A stretch of 64,000 nucleotides of DNA, taken from contig NW_020954556.1 in the NCBI RefSeq assembly GCF_900497805.2, forward strand, positions 29,097,671-29,161,670. The letters run 5' to 3'. Source of the stretch: Vombatus ursinus (Eukaryota > Chordata > Mammalia > Diprotodontia > Vombatidae). A model generated the notes under the pieces. The model worked only from the letters and a program-made list of their open reading frames with translations, did not search any database and was not told where the DNA came from. This document shows, in pieces, positions 1 through 11,937 of this stretch. The position numbers were made by a program, and so were the translations under genes. Position 1 is the stretch's first letter, and the number at the start of each line of letters is the position of its first letter.

Positions 1-152
1 TTTTACAGATGAGGAAACTGAGGCAAACAGGTGACTTGCCCGGGGTGACACAGCCTGTTAAGTGTCTGAGGAGAGATTTGAACTTGGGAAGATAGTCTGG
101 CTGACTCCAGGCCTGGCCACCGAGCTACTACCATTTTTCTAGCCTCCCAGAC
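1..152 (-). repeat. tRNA-headed marsupial SINE, cut by window edge
   Basis: The + strand begins inside the antisense copy of the common SINE: TTTTACAGATGAGGAAACTG, then GAGGCAAACAG and a decayed form of the GACTTGCCC/GGTCACACAG block. It ends near the decayed head at about 152. The rest of the element lies outside the window. Divergence from other copies here is moderate. Confidence 0.8.
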
Positions 153-595
153 TTGTAACCTTAGCATTTGTAACATACGTGAAGGACACCCAAATGTGTT
201 GAGGGGAGAGAAAGGAGAGGAATGACCAAAGGGCACACAATTGGATTCGAAATAAAAAGACAAACTTGTCCCATTGCAGGTATATAAAGGTCATGTGATT
301 TTAGAAATCATCTAATCCAATTTATAGAATTTTACCTTTTCAGCAAAAGCTAGGTCATTCTCCAGAAGAGCAGAGGTTCACAGTTTTTCAACAAGAAGCA
401 TCTTCATCTTCCTAAAAACCTGACTTTCAAGTTGTCACCTGAAGCCTTGCTTGCTCTTTCCCCTCCATTGCTAGACAAAGATAAATTCTAGCTATATCAA
501 AGGATTTTTTGAAACATCATAATCAGATTTTCTAAAAGTTTAGGAAAAAAACAGGACAATAGTTTTAACCTTTTAATGTAGAAGTATCATTTTTA
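153..595. other. No recognised feature
   Basis: AT-rich single-copy-looking sequence between two SINEs. No long reading frame, no tRNA-like fold and no repeat family recognised. Confidence 0.5.
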
Positions 596-756
596 TGGGT
601 TTTTTTTTTCCTTTTTTGTGAGGCAGTGGGGGTTAAGTGACTTGCCCAGGGTCACACAGCTAGTAAGTGTCAAGTGTCTGAGGCTGGATTTAAACTCAGG
701 TCCTCCTGACTCCAAGGCCAGAGCACTATCTACTCCACCACCTAGCTGCCCTGAGG
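596..756 (-). repeat. Short A-tailed marsupial SINE with target-site duplication
   Basis: Antisense copy running from a poly-T run (the A tail) through GGTTAAGTGACTTGCCCAGG and GGTCACACAGCTAGTAAGTG to the head CACCTAGCTGCCC. A 10-bp direct repeat ATCATTTTTA lies at 586-595 and 757-766 and marks the target-site duplication. The poly-A tail and duplication are the signature of L1-driven mobilisation. The form resembles WSINE1; the name is not confirmed. Confidence 0.85.
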
Positions 757-844
757 ATCATTTTTAAAGTAAAAATTTCACAAACCTCCATATCATAGTA
801 GTTGTACTGATAGTATCTATTGAGAATGCCGTCTATCTACATTA

Positions 845-2095
845 GGTGACTCTACTTCCCCTTTTCTCATACTTCCAAATCCTCTGTAATCTGGCTTCTG
901 ATTTTTGGAGATTACTCTTTCCCAAGTTACCAAATGAGCTCTTTATTGCCAAGTTTAATGGTCTTTTCTCAGTCCTCATCTTCACCTCTTGACCTCTGCA
1001 ATACTATTGATCACCTCCCAGATACTTTATCTTTTCTAGGTTTTTCTGATACAGTTTTCCTTGATTACCCTACCTGTGTAACTTCTCTTTTTCAGTCTCC
1101 TTTGCTAGTTCTTCCATGCTACACCTATTATTGACTATGGATGTCCCCCATGGCTTTTTGGGGGCCCCCCCTCTCTTTTTGTTCTATACTGTTTAACTTG
1201 GTCTCATCAGCTCCCATGGGTTCAATTTTTATCTCTATGGAGATGATTTCTATTTCTGTGTATCCAGCCCATGTCTGTGTCTCCTGAACTATAGTTTTGC
1301 ATCACCACCTGCCTTTTGGATAGCTCCAAATGGATGGCCTATAGGCATCTCAAACTCAACATGTTCAAAACAGAACTGAGTATCTTTCTCCTCAAACTCT
1401 CTTCTTTTATGAATTTCCTCTTATTGTTGAAGATACCGTCATCCTTCCAGTTACTTACACTTGCAACCCTGATTTCATCTTTGATTTCTCACTCTCATCC
1501 CACCTATCAAATTTGTTGCCAGATCTTGTTTCTTTCTTCATATCTCTTATATATATCCCCTTTTCTCCATTCACCCATCAACCTAGTTTAAGCCCTTATC
1601 ACCTCTCCCCTGACCTATTGTAATAATCTTCTAATTAGTCTTCCTGCCTCATGGCTGTCCCCACTCCAATGCATTCTCCATTCAGCTGCCAAAATGATTT
1701 TTTTAAAGTTAGGATCTGACTCTGACACCTCCTTACTCAGTAAGTGCCAGTGGCTCCTTAATACTTACAGGATCAAATATAAACTCAAATATAAAAAATA
1801 TAATAAAAATATAAAATATTAAAATGTTGGACATTTAAAATGCTTCATAACCTGACCCCTTTTCTACCTTTCCAGTCTTATTAATACCTTATTCCATTCC
1901 ACATATTCTACAACTCAGTTACAATATCCCTCTCTGTGCCTTTTCACAGGCTGTCCCTTATGCCTACCCCTTTGAGATTCAGATCAAATCCCACCTTCTG
2001 CACAAGGCTTCCTGGCTTCTAGTTAGTCTTCCCCTCAGAGATGACTTTCTAGCTTTTAGTTAGCTTTCCCCTCTAAGATGGCCTTCTAGCCACCC
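845..2095 (+). repeat. LINE-2 (reverse transcriptase region to 3' part)
   Basis: Sense-strand LINE-2. The segment near 960-1030 reads like the L2 reverse-transcriptase block (CTCTGCAATACTATTGATCA), followed by the GCTCCCATGGGTTCAATTTT and CATCTCAAACTCAACATGTT blocks, then the conserved 3' domain (GGATCAAATATAAACTC, CACAGGCTGTCCCTTATGCC). An AT-rich expansion at about 1780-1830 interrupts it. Reading frame is broken in many places, so it is an old copy and not a gene. Confidence 0.75.
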
Positions 2096-2190
2096 TTTAT
2101 ATATATATATGGGACACACACATTACCATATATATTATATAACATATATACACATTTATTATATATTATAAATTATAAACATCTGGCAGA
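2096..2190. repeat. AT-rich simple repeat
   Basis: TATATA-rich run directly following the LINE-2. Low-complexity; no function visible. Confidence 0.7.
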
Positions 2191-2299
2191 TAGTAATGTA
2201 TGAATGTTAGCAATTATTTGTTATTCTTAGCTATTATTTTGAACCAGATGATTTCACTAGTGTATGAAACTTATCTGTAGTGATTTGTCTTCTCAACTC

Positions 2300-2450
2300 A
2301 TTTTACAGATGAGGAAACTGAGGTAAACATGGTTAAGTTACTTGTCCAGGGTCACACAGCTAGTAAGTATCTGAGGCCAGATTTGAATTCAGAAAGTTGA
2401 GTTTTCCTAACTCAAGGCTGGGCACTCTACCTACTACCTAGCTTCCCCAA
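2300..2450 (-). repeat. tRNA-headed marsupial SINE
   Basis: Antisense copy with CATTTTACAGATGAGGAAAC, GGTCACACAGCTAGTAAGTA and a head ending TACCTAGCTTCCCC. Moderately diverged. Confidence 0.8.
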
Positions 2451-3430
2451 CCAACAACAAGATATTGACATGTTAAATAAAATATGAAGATGTATTATCA
2501 GTTACCATTTTATGAAGTTTAAAGAAGACCTCTTTGTTAGAGAATGGCTTGCTATTGCCTTATCAATGATAGACCATTCCTTGGTGGCTTTTAAAAAGCA
2601 GGATATACTCTTCAGATAGTTAAGGTACAGTAAAGACAGCAATAGCTGTGAAGTGTGACTTTTGGTCACAAAGAAGGAAGCCAACTGTGTAAGAACTCAT
2701 TTCTAAGAAAGATCCATCCTTACCTTTCCCTTGTTTCACTACCAAAAGGGAAGACAGAAGGAAGGAATGCATTTTTCTCTCATTCCTCCTTACTCCCCAG
2801 TTGGCCAAGTCATCTTGCAGCAGAGTTATTTTTCTAGTATGAGACATAACACCTAGTAGGGAACAGAAAAATGAATTGAGGCAGCTTTGAGGAGTGTGAG
2901 GGCTGGCCATAGAGAAGAGACAGTTAAGAATTTAAAAGCAAATAAACTCTGGTCATTAGGAATTGAGCTGCAAAAAGCAACAGTCCCAGAGAGCTCAGCT
3001 GAATGACCTGCTTAGCAATGACCAGGTGCCCTGTGGAGAGCAATATGAAAATGCTACGAGAAGGGAAAGGACTAACTCATGAATGCCAGAGGTATGAGTT
3101 GCTTTGGTTGCATATTTGCTACCAGTGTGCTCTGTGTGTGTGTCCACTCTTTTCACTGGTGTCAGGTGTAGTAGGAGGAATATATGCCCTAGGTTAGTAG
3201 GGGAAATATTTTATTAATAATTGTTTTTAACAATGCCATCTTAGTAAATGCTTTTGCTATGAGCTGTTTACTATGCTGGCTGATTAAAGATGGATTTTTA
3301 AAGGTAAGTGAATCAGCAGGGACTTGTGAACAATAATTTTAGGAGTGCAAACCACAGAATACCTTGAATTTGGGGTAGTAGTCACCCCCTATGGACCCAG
3401 GTTGCAACCTGTGGGAGTTGGGGGCAGAAT
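2451..3430. other. No recognised gene or repeat
   Basis: Unassigned sequence. Short frames exist on both strands around 2500-3200 but overlap each other and resemble no protein I know. A possible splice donor AAAG|GTAAGT at about 3302 has only a weak acceptor upstream. Confidence 0.4.
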
Positions 3431-3830
3431 ATGATATATTTTATTTTTTAAATTTTAAGTAGTATTTTATTTTTTCCAATTACATGTAAAGACAATTTTT
3501 AACATTTTAAAATAAAATTTTGAGTTCTAAATTTTCTCCCTTCTCTCCTCCTCTCCTTCGTCCCTAAAACAGTAAGCAACTTAATGTAGATTATATATGT
3601 GCAATCATGTAAAACATTTCCATATTAGTCATGTTGTGAAAGAAGAAACAGAACAAAAGGAGAAAAAATACGAAATAAAATGAAGTGAAAATACTATGCT
3701 TCAATCTTCTTTTAGACTCCATTAGTTCTTTCTCTGGATGTGGATAGCATTGTCCATCATGAGTCTTTTGGAAATTACCTTGAATCATTGTATTGCTGAG
3801 AAGACCTAAGTCAATCATAGTTGATCATAT
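3431..3830 (-). repeat. L1 3' end (5'-truncated)
   Basis: Antisense of the marsupial L1 3' untranslated region: TTTTTTCCAATTACATGTAA, AATTTTGAGTTCTAAATTTTC, CATATTAGTCATGTTGTGAA and TCTGGATGTGGATAGCAT are all present in order. Truncated about 400 bp from its 3' end, as usual for L1 copies. Confidence 0.75.
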
Positions 3831-5069
3831 GATGTATTTTAGAAAAAATATTGCATCCAAAGTGTACAAAATTTGTTTTAAAATCTTTGGTGTTTAAGAG
3901 AGTAAAGCTTTGTTGATCTGGGCATTTGGTCATATAGAATTACCCATTCCCTGAGGTTACTAAATATCTAGGCATCATCTTTCTAATTGGACATGAGGGC
4001 TAGAGCTGGCTGGCAAAATTGACACCCTCCTTAGAGAATAATGGCTGGGTTTCAATGAAAGTTTTACTGCCAGAAGCTGTTCTTCAAGAGAAGTGGATTC
4101 ATGTCCTTTGATCGTAGTGTGTACATTTGTACCAGTTTGTTTACTGTGAGTCTGACAGAGGAAGTCATGTGGATCTGTCTGTTTACTTTTCCTTGGGACC
4201 TAGAAGGTCACTTCTAAAAATAATCTTGCTCAGTGTCAGAGAATGCGAGGTATGACACTGAATTACACACCTCATATTCTCTGTGCAGCTAGATAACCCT
4301 AAGCCAGATATATCCAGTTTACCAAATGACTCACATAACTAACTTAAACAAAGTAGAAAAAAAGAGTTGCCAATCAAAATAGCCAGATTTTTATTTTATT
4401 TAGGGTATCTTTCAGTCTTAGAATATTTCAGAGAGTATACCTCATAAGATTTCATTAATAATTAATTTTTTTAAAAAGACAAACTCCTAGATAAATTCTG
4501 AACCAGGGTACTAGCTGAGGGCACTCACTTTGTCGTCTGATGTTAATTTGCTCTGTTGGCATGCTGTTTTGCAACTGTTCTTACCATCTTCTTCATGTTC
4601 TGCCTTTTTGAATATAGCCCATTACAAACTCATAGAGGCTGGGGACCACTAACTTCTACTTTATTTTTTCCACTCTCCAACACCCTTCTTCACAGTATCT
4701 GGTACAATGTTCTGCGAACAGTAGGCATTCCGTACATGTTCTTGACCAATCAAATTATTAAGAGTGACATACAGCTGATTTGTAGGAAAAAAAGGAATCT
4801 TTGGTGTAGCAGTAGTAAGTCTCAAATATTCCAAGAACTTGTCTAGTTCTCACCAGGAAAAAAAAATATTGGATCCTTAATATGAGAACAAGACAAGATC
4901 TATACAAAATTATAAAATAGTCTCTGGCATACCCAGTGCCCTTTCCCCTTTTTGCAGAAGGGCTAGATTTGGTTATAATGTTGACAGTGTTTGCCCAGAG
5001 TTATTTGTTGGGTCTTGTTGGTGTTGGTGTTATCTATTTAGCAACATAAGTTTTTTATTTCTTAAGTAA
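3831..5069. other. No recognised gene or repeat
   Basis: AT-rich unassigned sequence. The short frame near 4556-4846 has no recognisable domain and ends in ordinary-looking sequence. Confidence 0.4.
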
Positions 5070-5305
5070 TAACAGCATTTATATGGAACATAAAGTGCTT
5101 TATAAATATTTCATTTTATCCTCACAATAAACCTGGAAGGTAGGTGCTATTGCTATCACCATTTTACAGGTGAAGAAACTAAGGCAAATACATTAAATGA
5201 CTTGCCCAGGGTTATGTAACTAGTAAGTATCAAAGATTAGATTTGAACTTTGGTCTTTCTGACTCCAGCTCCAGCGCTCTATTCACTGTGCCATCTAGTT
5301 ATTTC
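5070..5305 (-). repeat. CORE-SINE (MIR/THER type)
   Basis: Antisense CORE-SINE: AAAGTGCTTTATAAATATTTC, ATCCTCACAATAAACCTGG, CATTTTACAGGTGAAGAAAC, then the tRNA-like head ending TGCCATCTAGTT. Includes the conserved core and the 3' AGCATTTATATGG end, so it is close to full length. Confidence 0.75.
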
Positions 5306-5318
5306 CAAGAGTAAAGGA

Positions 5319-5555
5319 GACAGTCTGTGATATAATGGAAAGATCATTTAAGTCTTGGCTCTGCTCCGTACTCAGTGACCTGAGACAAATTTCAATATCT
5401 CCCTGAGCCATAGTTTCCCCTTTTGTAAAATGAGGATAGTAAAAATTGTAATCATACAATCTTACAGGACTGTGAAGAGAGGATCTGATGAGATGGACTA
5501 TGCAAGAGGGTTAACTTGGAAACCCTATACAAAAGTAAATTATTAATAATCCTAA
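5319..5555 (+). repeat. CORE-SINE (MIR type)
   Basis: Sense copy: ATATAATGGAAAGATCATTT head, CAGTGACCTGAGACAAATTTC, AGTTTCCCCTTTTGTAAAATGA, then the GTGAAGAGAGGATCTGATGA 3' part. Old and diverged. Confidence 0.65.
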
Positions 5556-6525
5556 TTTTGAGGGAGGCATGAGAAATTGTCAAAGTCTACTACTTAGACA
5601 CTATTCCCTAAGTAAGTAGACTAGGTTTTTCAGCCACTTAATTATGCACATTTCTTAGTTACCTACAGTGTGGACTTGTTCCAGAAGAAAGCAACTCTCT
5701 TTCATAGGCTGACAGTTACATAGTAGATTTATTTCATATAATTGCCTTCACTTACAGACATTACCAAAGTGACAATATCCCAAGGTGTATCGTGCTAATT
5801 TTGGATAAATACTTCCTATATGCTGTAAACTCTCTGAAATAAAGATCATTTTATTTTAAAAAAATTATAATTCTTATTGTATGAGGTTCCATTTTCAGTA
5901 AATAGTTAAAAAAGACTTTTCTTGTTGACTACTTAACAATGGCTATGGTGACATTCTGTATATAATTAGATTCAGAATCTGAATCCAAATATTTTACAAG
6001 GTCTGGAGAACTTGCTTACAAAGTGTCAGTATTATGAAAGGAGATACTGATGCAATGTGATACCTCCCTTTGGAGAACTCAAAAGTAAATTTAGTTAAAG
6101 CTCCAGTCAGCATATGTCTAGCCCAAAGGATTCTTCAGTTACAGTTGCTCTTATCTGCTGCTTTTGCCAATGCCTAATTTGGAAAATCTCCATTTTTCTT
6201 GAGGTTCATTGTTGTGGCATCTTGCTTTTGGACCTTGTTTCCACCAGCTCCCAGGCACTATAGTGTACAAGGAAACTGTGTAGTTCACAGTATATTGTCT
6301 GAGATCCAAAATACAAAGAAGAGCTTGTAAAAATCAATATGTCATGACTTTAGAAAGCATTTCTTTTTTTAGTGAAGATGGAACTATTAATTTACTTTGT
6401 TCATTAAATGAGAAGATGAGAAGTTAATAATAACCTCAGCTGGTCTTACCCTCTTCCGGGTGGAAAGTAGCTAAATGCTTTCTATTAACATACCAATAAC
6501 ATTTAATGGCTTTTTTTTCTTTCAG
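5556..6525. other. No recognised gene or repeat
   Basis: AT-rich unassigned sequence with no long frame and no recognised repeat family. Confidence 0.4.
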
Positions 6526-7020
6526 TTTAACAAGCCAGAACCTACCATAGAGCAACGCTTAAGTCCTTAAGAGTAGATGGCTTCCATTTGACTTCCTGGG
6601 GCAAGAACCCTGAGACATTAAGGAATGAGGCAGTCATATTCATCTCTGCTACAGAAGTGAATCCCTAAAGCTTTGGGGAAATATTTCCTTAAGGATTATA
6701 GGATGTCTACTATCTTCTTGGAACAACAACAACAAAAACAAAAAGTAAGGTATTTTTATTTTTTGAATGCTTGTGTATCCTAAGAATTGACCACATCCTG
6801 AGGCTTTCTAAAGTTATAATCAATGTGCATAAATGAACCTTCAGATGGCTTCTACTAGCCCTGCCGGCTGCCCCCATCCCTCCTTTGTAATCCTGAAATG
6901 TTTAAATACTGACTTATTTGGAAGCTTGTGGTTGTACTTGAGAACCATTCGTACTGTGATAGATGACCACTTATAAGCAAAATTCTGGTATCTCTAAAAT
7001 AAAGGATACACAGACATAAG
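6526..7020 (+). other. Possible terminal exon (weak)
   Basis: A strong-looking splice acceptor (TTTTTTTTCTTTCAG) ends at 6525. The first frame after it reads FNKPEPTIEQRLSP then TAA at 6568-6570. An AATAAA lies at 6998. This has the layout of a last exon with a 3' untranslated region, but 14 codons is far too little to judge coding and I recognise no protein. Chance is quite possible. Confidence 0.15.
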
Positions 7021-7074
7021 AATTCACAATTAACTAGTTATAAATGTATATTGGTAGCCAGGAATAGGATCACT

Positions 7075-7256
7075 GAATCATATTATTTAGAGCTACAGGG
7101 GACCTTAGAGGTCATTTAGCCCAACCCCTTCATTTTACAGATTGGAAAAATTAAGTGACATAGGTTGTTAAGGTCACATAAGTAGTGAGTGACAGAGCTG
7201 GGATTTATGCCCAGGATCTCTGATTCTAAATGCAGTACACTTTCCACTGCATCGTT
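7075..7256 (-). repeat. MIR-type SINE
   Basis: Antisense MIR: GACCTTAGAGGTCATTTAGCC, CCCCTTCATTTTACAGATTG, GGTCACATAAGTAGTGAGTG, and the end CACTTTCCACTGCATC. Confidence 0.7.
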
Positions 7257-7599
7257 ATGAATTCATCAGCAACAACGACAAATATTCATTAGTCCAAGGC
7301 AGTATGACTGGCCCTGGGGTTACAAAGAGGTATGAAAAGTCAAATAACAATATGGGGTAACAAGATAAGTATCCAAAGAATAGAACAGATAAAAGTTGTA
7401 CAGGAATTCAGAACAGTGAATGATTACTGAGGTTTAGGATGGGCAGAGAAAGGAAAAAGAGGTGACTGGTCTTGAAAGATAAGCTAGGGGTAGGAGTCAG
7501 GTAAGTAAAAGTAAGGCAGGGCAGGAGACATTCTTTTGGGTGTGGGAAATTAAATGAATGAAAATGAAAGCCCATCTAGTTTTCTTTTTACCTTGCCTT

Positions 7600-7664
7600 C
7601 AAATGCCTGTTTTGTTCCTTATTAGCTGTTAACCTTGGACAAGTAACTTCACTTTGCTCTCTAT
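7600..7664 (+). repeat. CORE-SINE, 5' half of a split copy
   Basis: The segment TTATTAGCTGTTAACCTTGG, ACAAGTAACTTCACTTTGCTCT is the middle of a CORE-SINE. Its continuation (CAGTTTCCTCATCTGTAAAA) is found at about 8421, after an inserted LINE-2. Confidence 0.6.
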
Positions 7665-8420
7665 CACCTCCAGGATCAAATATAAAATTTTCTATTTGGC
7701 ATTCAAAGCCCTGCATAACCTGCCTGCCCCCCCCCTTTAATTTTTCTTCCACACCCTAACCCCATGTACCCAGCAATTCAGTGACACTGGCCTCTTTCTT
7801 TTCCTAAAACAAGACATCATCCTACTCTGAGCATTTTCATTGGCTCTGCCTCCTCATGTCTATCTTTTGGCTTCACTGACTTCCTTCAGTCCCGGCTAAA
7901 ATTCCACAGGAAGCCTTACCCTTTTCCCAATCCTGGTTTATTCTAGTGCCTTCTCTCTGTTGGTTGTTTCCAATTTGCCCTGTCTCTATCTTGTTTGTAC
8001 AGTTGTTTGCATGAAGTGTCCTCCAGTACACCGTGAGCTCCTTGAAAGTAGGTACTATCTTTTGCTTTTCTTTGTATCTTCATCATTTAGCACAATGCCA
8101 GGCTCATACTTAGGGCAACTAGGTGGCACAGTGGATAGAGTACCAGGCCTGGAGTCAGGAAGACTCATCTTTCTGAATTCAAATCTGGCCTCAGACACGT
8201 ACCAGCTACTTAACCCTGGGCAAGCTACTTAACCCTGTTTGCCTTAATTCTTCATCTGTGAAAAGAGCTAGAGAAGGAAATGGCAAACCACTTCAGTATC
8301 GCTGCCAAGAAAACCCCAAATGGGGTCACGAAGAATTGGGTACGACTGAAAGATGATTCAACAACAACAACAACAACTAGAGGCATATACTAGGTACTTA
8401 ATAAATGCTTATTGACTGAC
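7665..8420 (+). repeat. LINE-2 3' end, split by a SINE
   Basis: Starts with the L2 block CACCTCCAGGATCAAATATA, continues through the 3' domain to TAGCACAATGCCAGGCTCATA at about 8110, is interrupted by a SINE, then resumes TACTAGGTACTTAATAAATG and CTTATTGACTGACT at 8386-8420. It sits inside an older CORE-SINE. Confidence 0.75.
8113..8380 (+). repeat. Long-tailed marsupial SINE with CAA-repeat tail
   Basis: Head GGCAACTAGGTGGCACAGTGG, body TCAAATCTGGCCTCAGACAC, then a long tail containing AGAGAAGGAAATGGCAAACC and AACCCCAAATGGGGTC, ending in (CAA)n. Flanked by AGGCTCATACTTA and AGGCATATACTAG, an imperfect target-site duplication. The tail differs from that of the A-tailed form, suggesting a different partner LINE (RTE-like by its microsatellite end; inference). 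Confidence 0.85.
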
Positions 8421-8565
8421 TCAGTTTCCTCATCTGTAAAATAAGGTTAATAATACTTGACCAAGCTAGCTTACAGAGCTGGTGTGAGAATCAAATGAGA
8501 TAATGTACATGAAAAACTTTTAAACTATAAAGCACTCTAAGAACATATATATTCCACTCTAACTA
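8421..8565 (+). repeat. CORE-SINE, 3' half of the split copy
   Basis: CAGTTTCCTCATCTGTAAAA, GAATCAAATGAGATAATGTA and ATAAAGCACTCTAAGAAC: the 3' half of the CORE-SINE begun at 7600. Confidence 0.7.
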
Positions 8566-10021
8566 CCCAACGTGGCTTTGACTGGTTTACTTTATCTTAC
8601 TAGTAACTCTAGTGCTCAGTCCCTATCTGGAACTAAAAACAACTGCTTCTCCCTAAAGTTAGCCCCTGATATTTCCCACTCTGTCTCCTAGATATGACAT
8701 TTTTAATTCACTTCCTTTTTACTTAAGAGTGTCAACCTCAGTGTTTGGTCTAAGAAAGACAAACATGATTAGGTCTATTGTTTTATTTCTCTCAAAGCTG
8801 ACTACCCGCATGCATGGGAGCCAGTCTGGAACTGGGCTCATTTTGGGGTTCAGGTACACAGTTTATGTAGGATACACAGGGGTAATATCATCATCCTGTC
8901 ATCATTTTACCTCTTTTATCAGACCCCCCCCCCCAACCATACCAAACCACTCCCAGCCTTGGGCTATCTAGCCAGAAGAATCTGTCTCCACCCAAGCCTG
9001 AGCAGACACCATGGGGCTTCCTTACCATACATTAAATTATTTTGGAGCTTGGTTTGGGGTTTGACCAAGATAAGGAGAGTCGCTGTAATCTCGTTATCAG
9101 AAATGTCCTTCTGAAGAAAAACTGAACTTAAACTCAGAACTTTGAAAAAAGGGGGCTGGGAAAAGCTCTGAATCTCCAAGATAATGATTATTAAAAATCA
9201 TTTTTCGCAAGAGTAAGGAAGCTTCCTTGACATTTTGGCGAGATTCGAGCAACTCAAGAAACAAAATGCTGCCTTAACAGCCATAGCCAGAGCAGCTGAT
9301 TAGTGAACAGGACACTTCAGGGCTGCTAATATTCTGGGAAGAATCGTGGTGTACTGTGTGCTGGGAATAAAAGAGGTCTTGATTTTAAGTATGGTATTTA
9401 AGGTCCTGTAGCATCATCTAAAGAGGACCCAGCAACTGATTATTGTGTAAACTTGTCACAAAACCCTGAGAAACCTCTAGTCAATTGCAAACTGAACCAG
9501 CGCCAGATCTGGTTGGTGGGTGCTGGTTGTTTTTTACTTTGTTCAACTTTAGGATCTTTTCTATCCCTGGGATGGTAGTACCAGTGCAATGATAGCCTGT
9601 CCTGAAAGTTAGTACGCTGGAAGGCCAATGAAGAGTTAGCTCCCAAAAGCAGTGCTACAAAGAACTTCACTCAGAACAGCAATAGGTTGTTATAGCATCC
9701 AGACTTAGTCATCCTCTTCAGGCAGCAACAGCAGCAGCAATAGAATTTCAATACATAGGGCCAGTTATCTGCCCTGTGTGAAATGTGTGCCCGGTCCAGG
9801 GGAAAAAAGCTTGTAGAGGCTTTAAATGATGCAGTTTTCCCTTTTCCTAGTGATCCTGGTTTTCAATGACTCTGGAACTGACTGAAGACTTACCCCATCC
9901 TAAGAACAACAGTGATAAGTGGTGGTGGTGATAGATATGTAGACCCTGCACTATCCCCACCCCCGCACACACCCACACATTGTTGTTACAGTAGATGTAC
10001 TTGCAACTATACTTTCCTGTT
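8566..10021. other. No recognised gene or repeat
   Basis: Contains a C run at about 8924-8934, a short CAG-rich stretch near 9725 and a CA-rich stretch near 9965. Small frames on the - strand (9440-9670) match nothing I know. Confidence 0.4.
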
Positions 10022-10256
10022 TGTTGTTCCAACTCTGTGAACCCATTTGGAGTTTTCTTGGCAAAGATACTAGAGTAGTTTGCAACTTCCTTCTCTAGCT
10101 CATTTTACAGATCAGGAAACTGAGACAAACAGGGTTAATCGACTTGCTCAGGGTCATTCAGCTAGTTAAGTGTCTGAGGCCAGATTTGAACACAGGAAGA
10201 TGAATCTTCCTGACTTCAGGGCTGGCACTCTACCCATTACATTACCTAGCTGCTCC
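10022..10256 (-). repeat. Long-tailed marsupial SINE
   Basis: Antisense: CCATTTGGAGTTTTCTTGGC, CTAGCTCATTTTACAGATCA, GGGTCATTCAGCTAGTTAAG and head TTACCTAGCTGCTCC. The long-tail type. Confidence 0.8.
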
Positions 10257-10329
10257 ATACTCTTCTGTTACTGATGGAAAAAAGAAAGAAGATTGAGCAC
10301 ACTACCTTTAACAAGGTAGCACTAACTTT

Positions 10330-10565
10330 GCCCATTGTATTAACCATGAATTTTGTTTCTAATTGATGTCATCTTTATGTAATTCAAGTAATTGTGTATA
10401 GTATTTTGGGGGGAGGGCCTACTTTGTTTATTCTTTATAATTTCATGCAAGTCATCATATTTCTTTGGATTTTTCATACTCGTCATTCCTTATCATACAA
10501 TAATATTCTATTACATTCATGTGCCACACTTTGTTAATTCATTCCCCCAATAATTAAACACATAA
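10330..10565 (-). repeat. Old L1 3' fragment
   Basis: Antisense blocks CATACAATAATATTCTATTA, CATTCATGTGCCACACTTTG and TTAATTCATTCCCCCAATAA match the C-terminal ORF2 area seen in better copies at 16.1 kb. Confidence 0.5.
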
Positions 10566-11674
10566 TTGTTTTTGTTTTTGTTTTTTCAGTTTTTTACTTT
10601 TGTAGCCCCTGGAGCATTCACTTTCACACACAGATTCCTGAGAAAAGGTATTGCAGATTCAAGGCAAGCATGATTCCAAATTATGGTTTATGAATCCAAC
10701 TAATGTGTTTACTACTACCAGTCATCAGAGTACATCAGTTCCAACAAAAGGCATTTAAGGAAAGATCATAGCAAATAAAATGATGAGAAAATTCCCGCTC
10801 TGTGTATTCTCCCACAGGTAACTCTACTGCCAGTGAGGGGGAGCAAATATTTCTAAGGAACATGTGAGCCAGGATCCCACGTATAGGGCACTCTTGTAGA
10901 GAATCTGTGTGACCGGGTTACATATTTGGAGGACACATATAAGTAGTCAGGCTCACAGCTCTGGTAATACAGGGCTATTGATGTACTCTCTGCTATGTGT
11001 CACTCCGTTGATCTGATGGTTGCTGGACTGATGTCCAACATCTGTCTTGCATTTGTAGATGGCCTATTTCATAAATAATTCCCTTCTCCATGGTGTATCA
11101 TTTCTAGTTCAATGGGCAAACAGAATATACTAGAATTATGTACATGTATTATATACATTGTACCCCTGGTGCTATATTTCATACCATCAGGAGCAACATT
11201 CCATGTGCCCTACTATAACATTTTGCTACAATGATACTCACTGTCATTGAGTATTCTTTTCTATTTACACTATGGTTTTAGCCCTGGTTGTTTTTTGTTT
11301 GTTTGTTTTTTTAGTCCCTGCACAGAAGTTGCAGCAGTAAATGACTTAGAAAATTAAAGGATTCCCAAGTTAACCTACAGAATACTCTTTAAAAGGCTGA
11401 TGTTGCATCTAAGACACCTGGAGGAATCCCTGAAGATAAAGAATCAGGTACAGCTATCTACTCAGAACCTTTGCTTTTATTGGCCCTTTAAGAAATTTGA
11501 AGATCATGTCATTGTCTCCTTGTGGATTATTATCAAAGTAGTGAATCCCATGATCTTTTAACTGAAATTCCCAGTATTGTGTATTCTGCTCTTTGTGACA
11601 AACACACCTACACCCTGACCTTTACTGACCAAGATCCTGTTTGTCCCTAATCATAATAGATGAGCTGGAAGAAT
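10566..11674. other. No recognised gene or repeat
   Basis: Unassigned AT-rich DNA with no long frame. Confidence 0.4.
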
Positions 11675-11937
11675 GAATAATAATAACTAATATTTTTATA
11701 GCTCTTACTATGTGCCAGGCACTGTGCTAAGTGTTTTACAATTATTATCTCATTTGATCCTCACAACAACTCTGGGAGGTAGGTGCCATTATTATCCTCA
11801 TTTTGCAGATGAGGGAACTGAGGCAAGCAGTGATTCAGTGACCAGAGTCACAAACTGTAAGTGAGGCCAAATTTGAACTCAGGTCTTCCTGACTCCAGAC
11901 CTAAAGCTCTATCTGCTGTTTTCCCTAGCTTCCTCAT
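11675..11937 (-). repeat. CORE-SINE
   Basis: Antisense and nearly complete: ACTATGTGCCAGGCACTGTG, ATCTCATTTGATCCTCACAA, CTCATTTTGCAGATGAGGGA, then CTGACTCCAGACCTAAAGC near the head. Confidence 0.8.

Noticed and set aside
3244-3302. Possible short exon ending AAAG|GTAAGTG
   Set aside because: The acceptor is weak, the length is not a multiple of three, and nothing supports coding.
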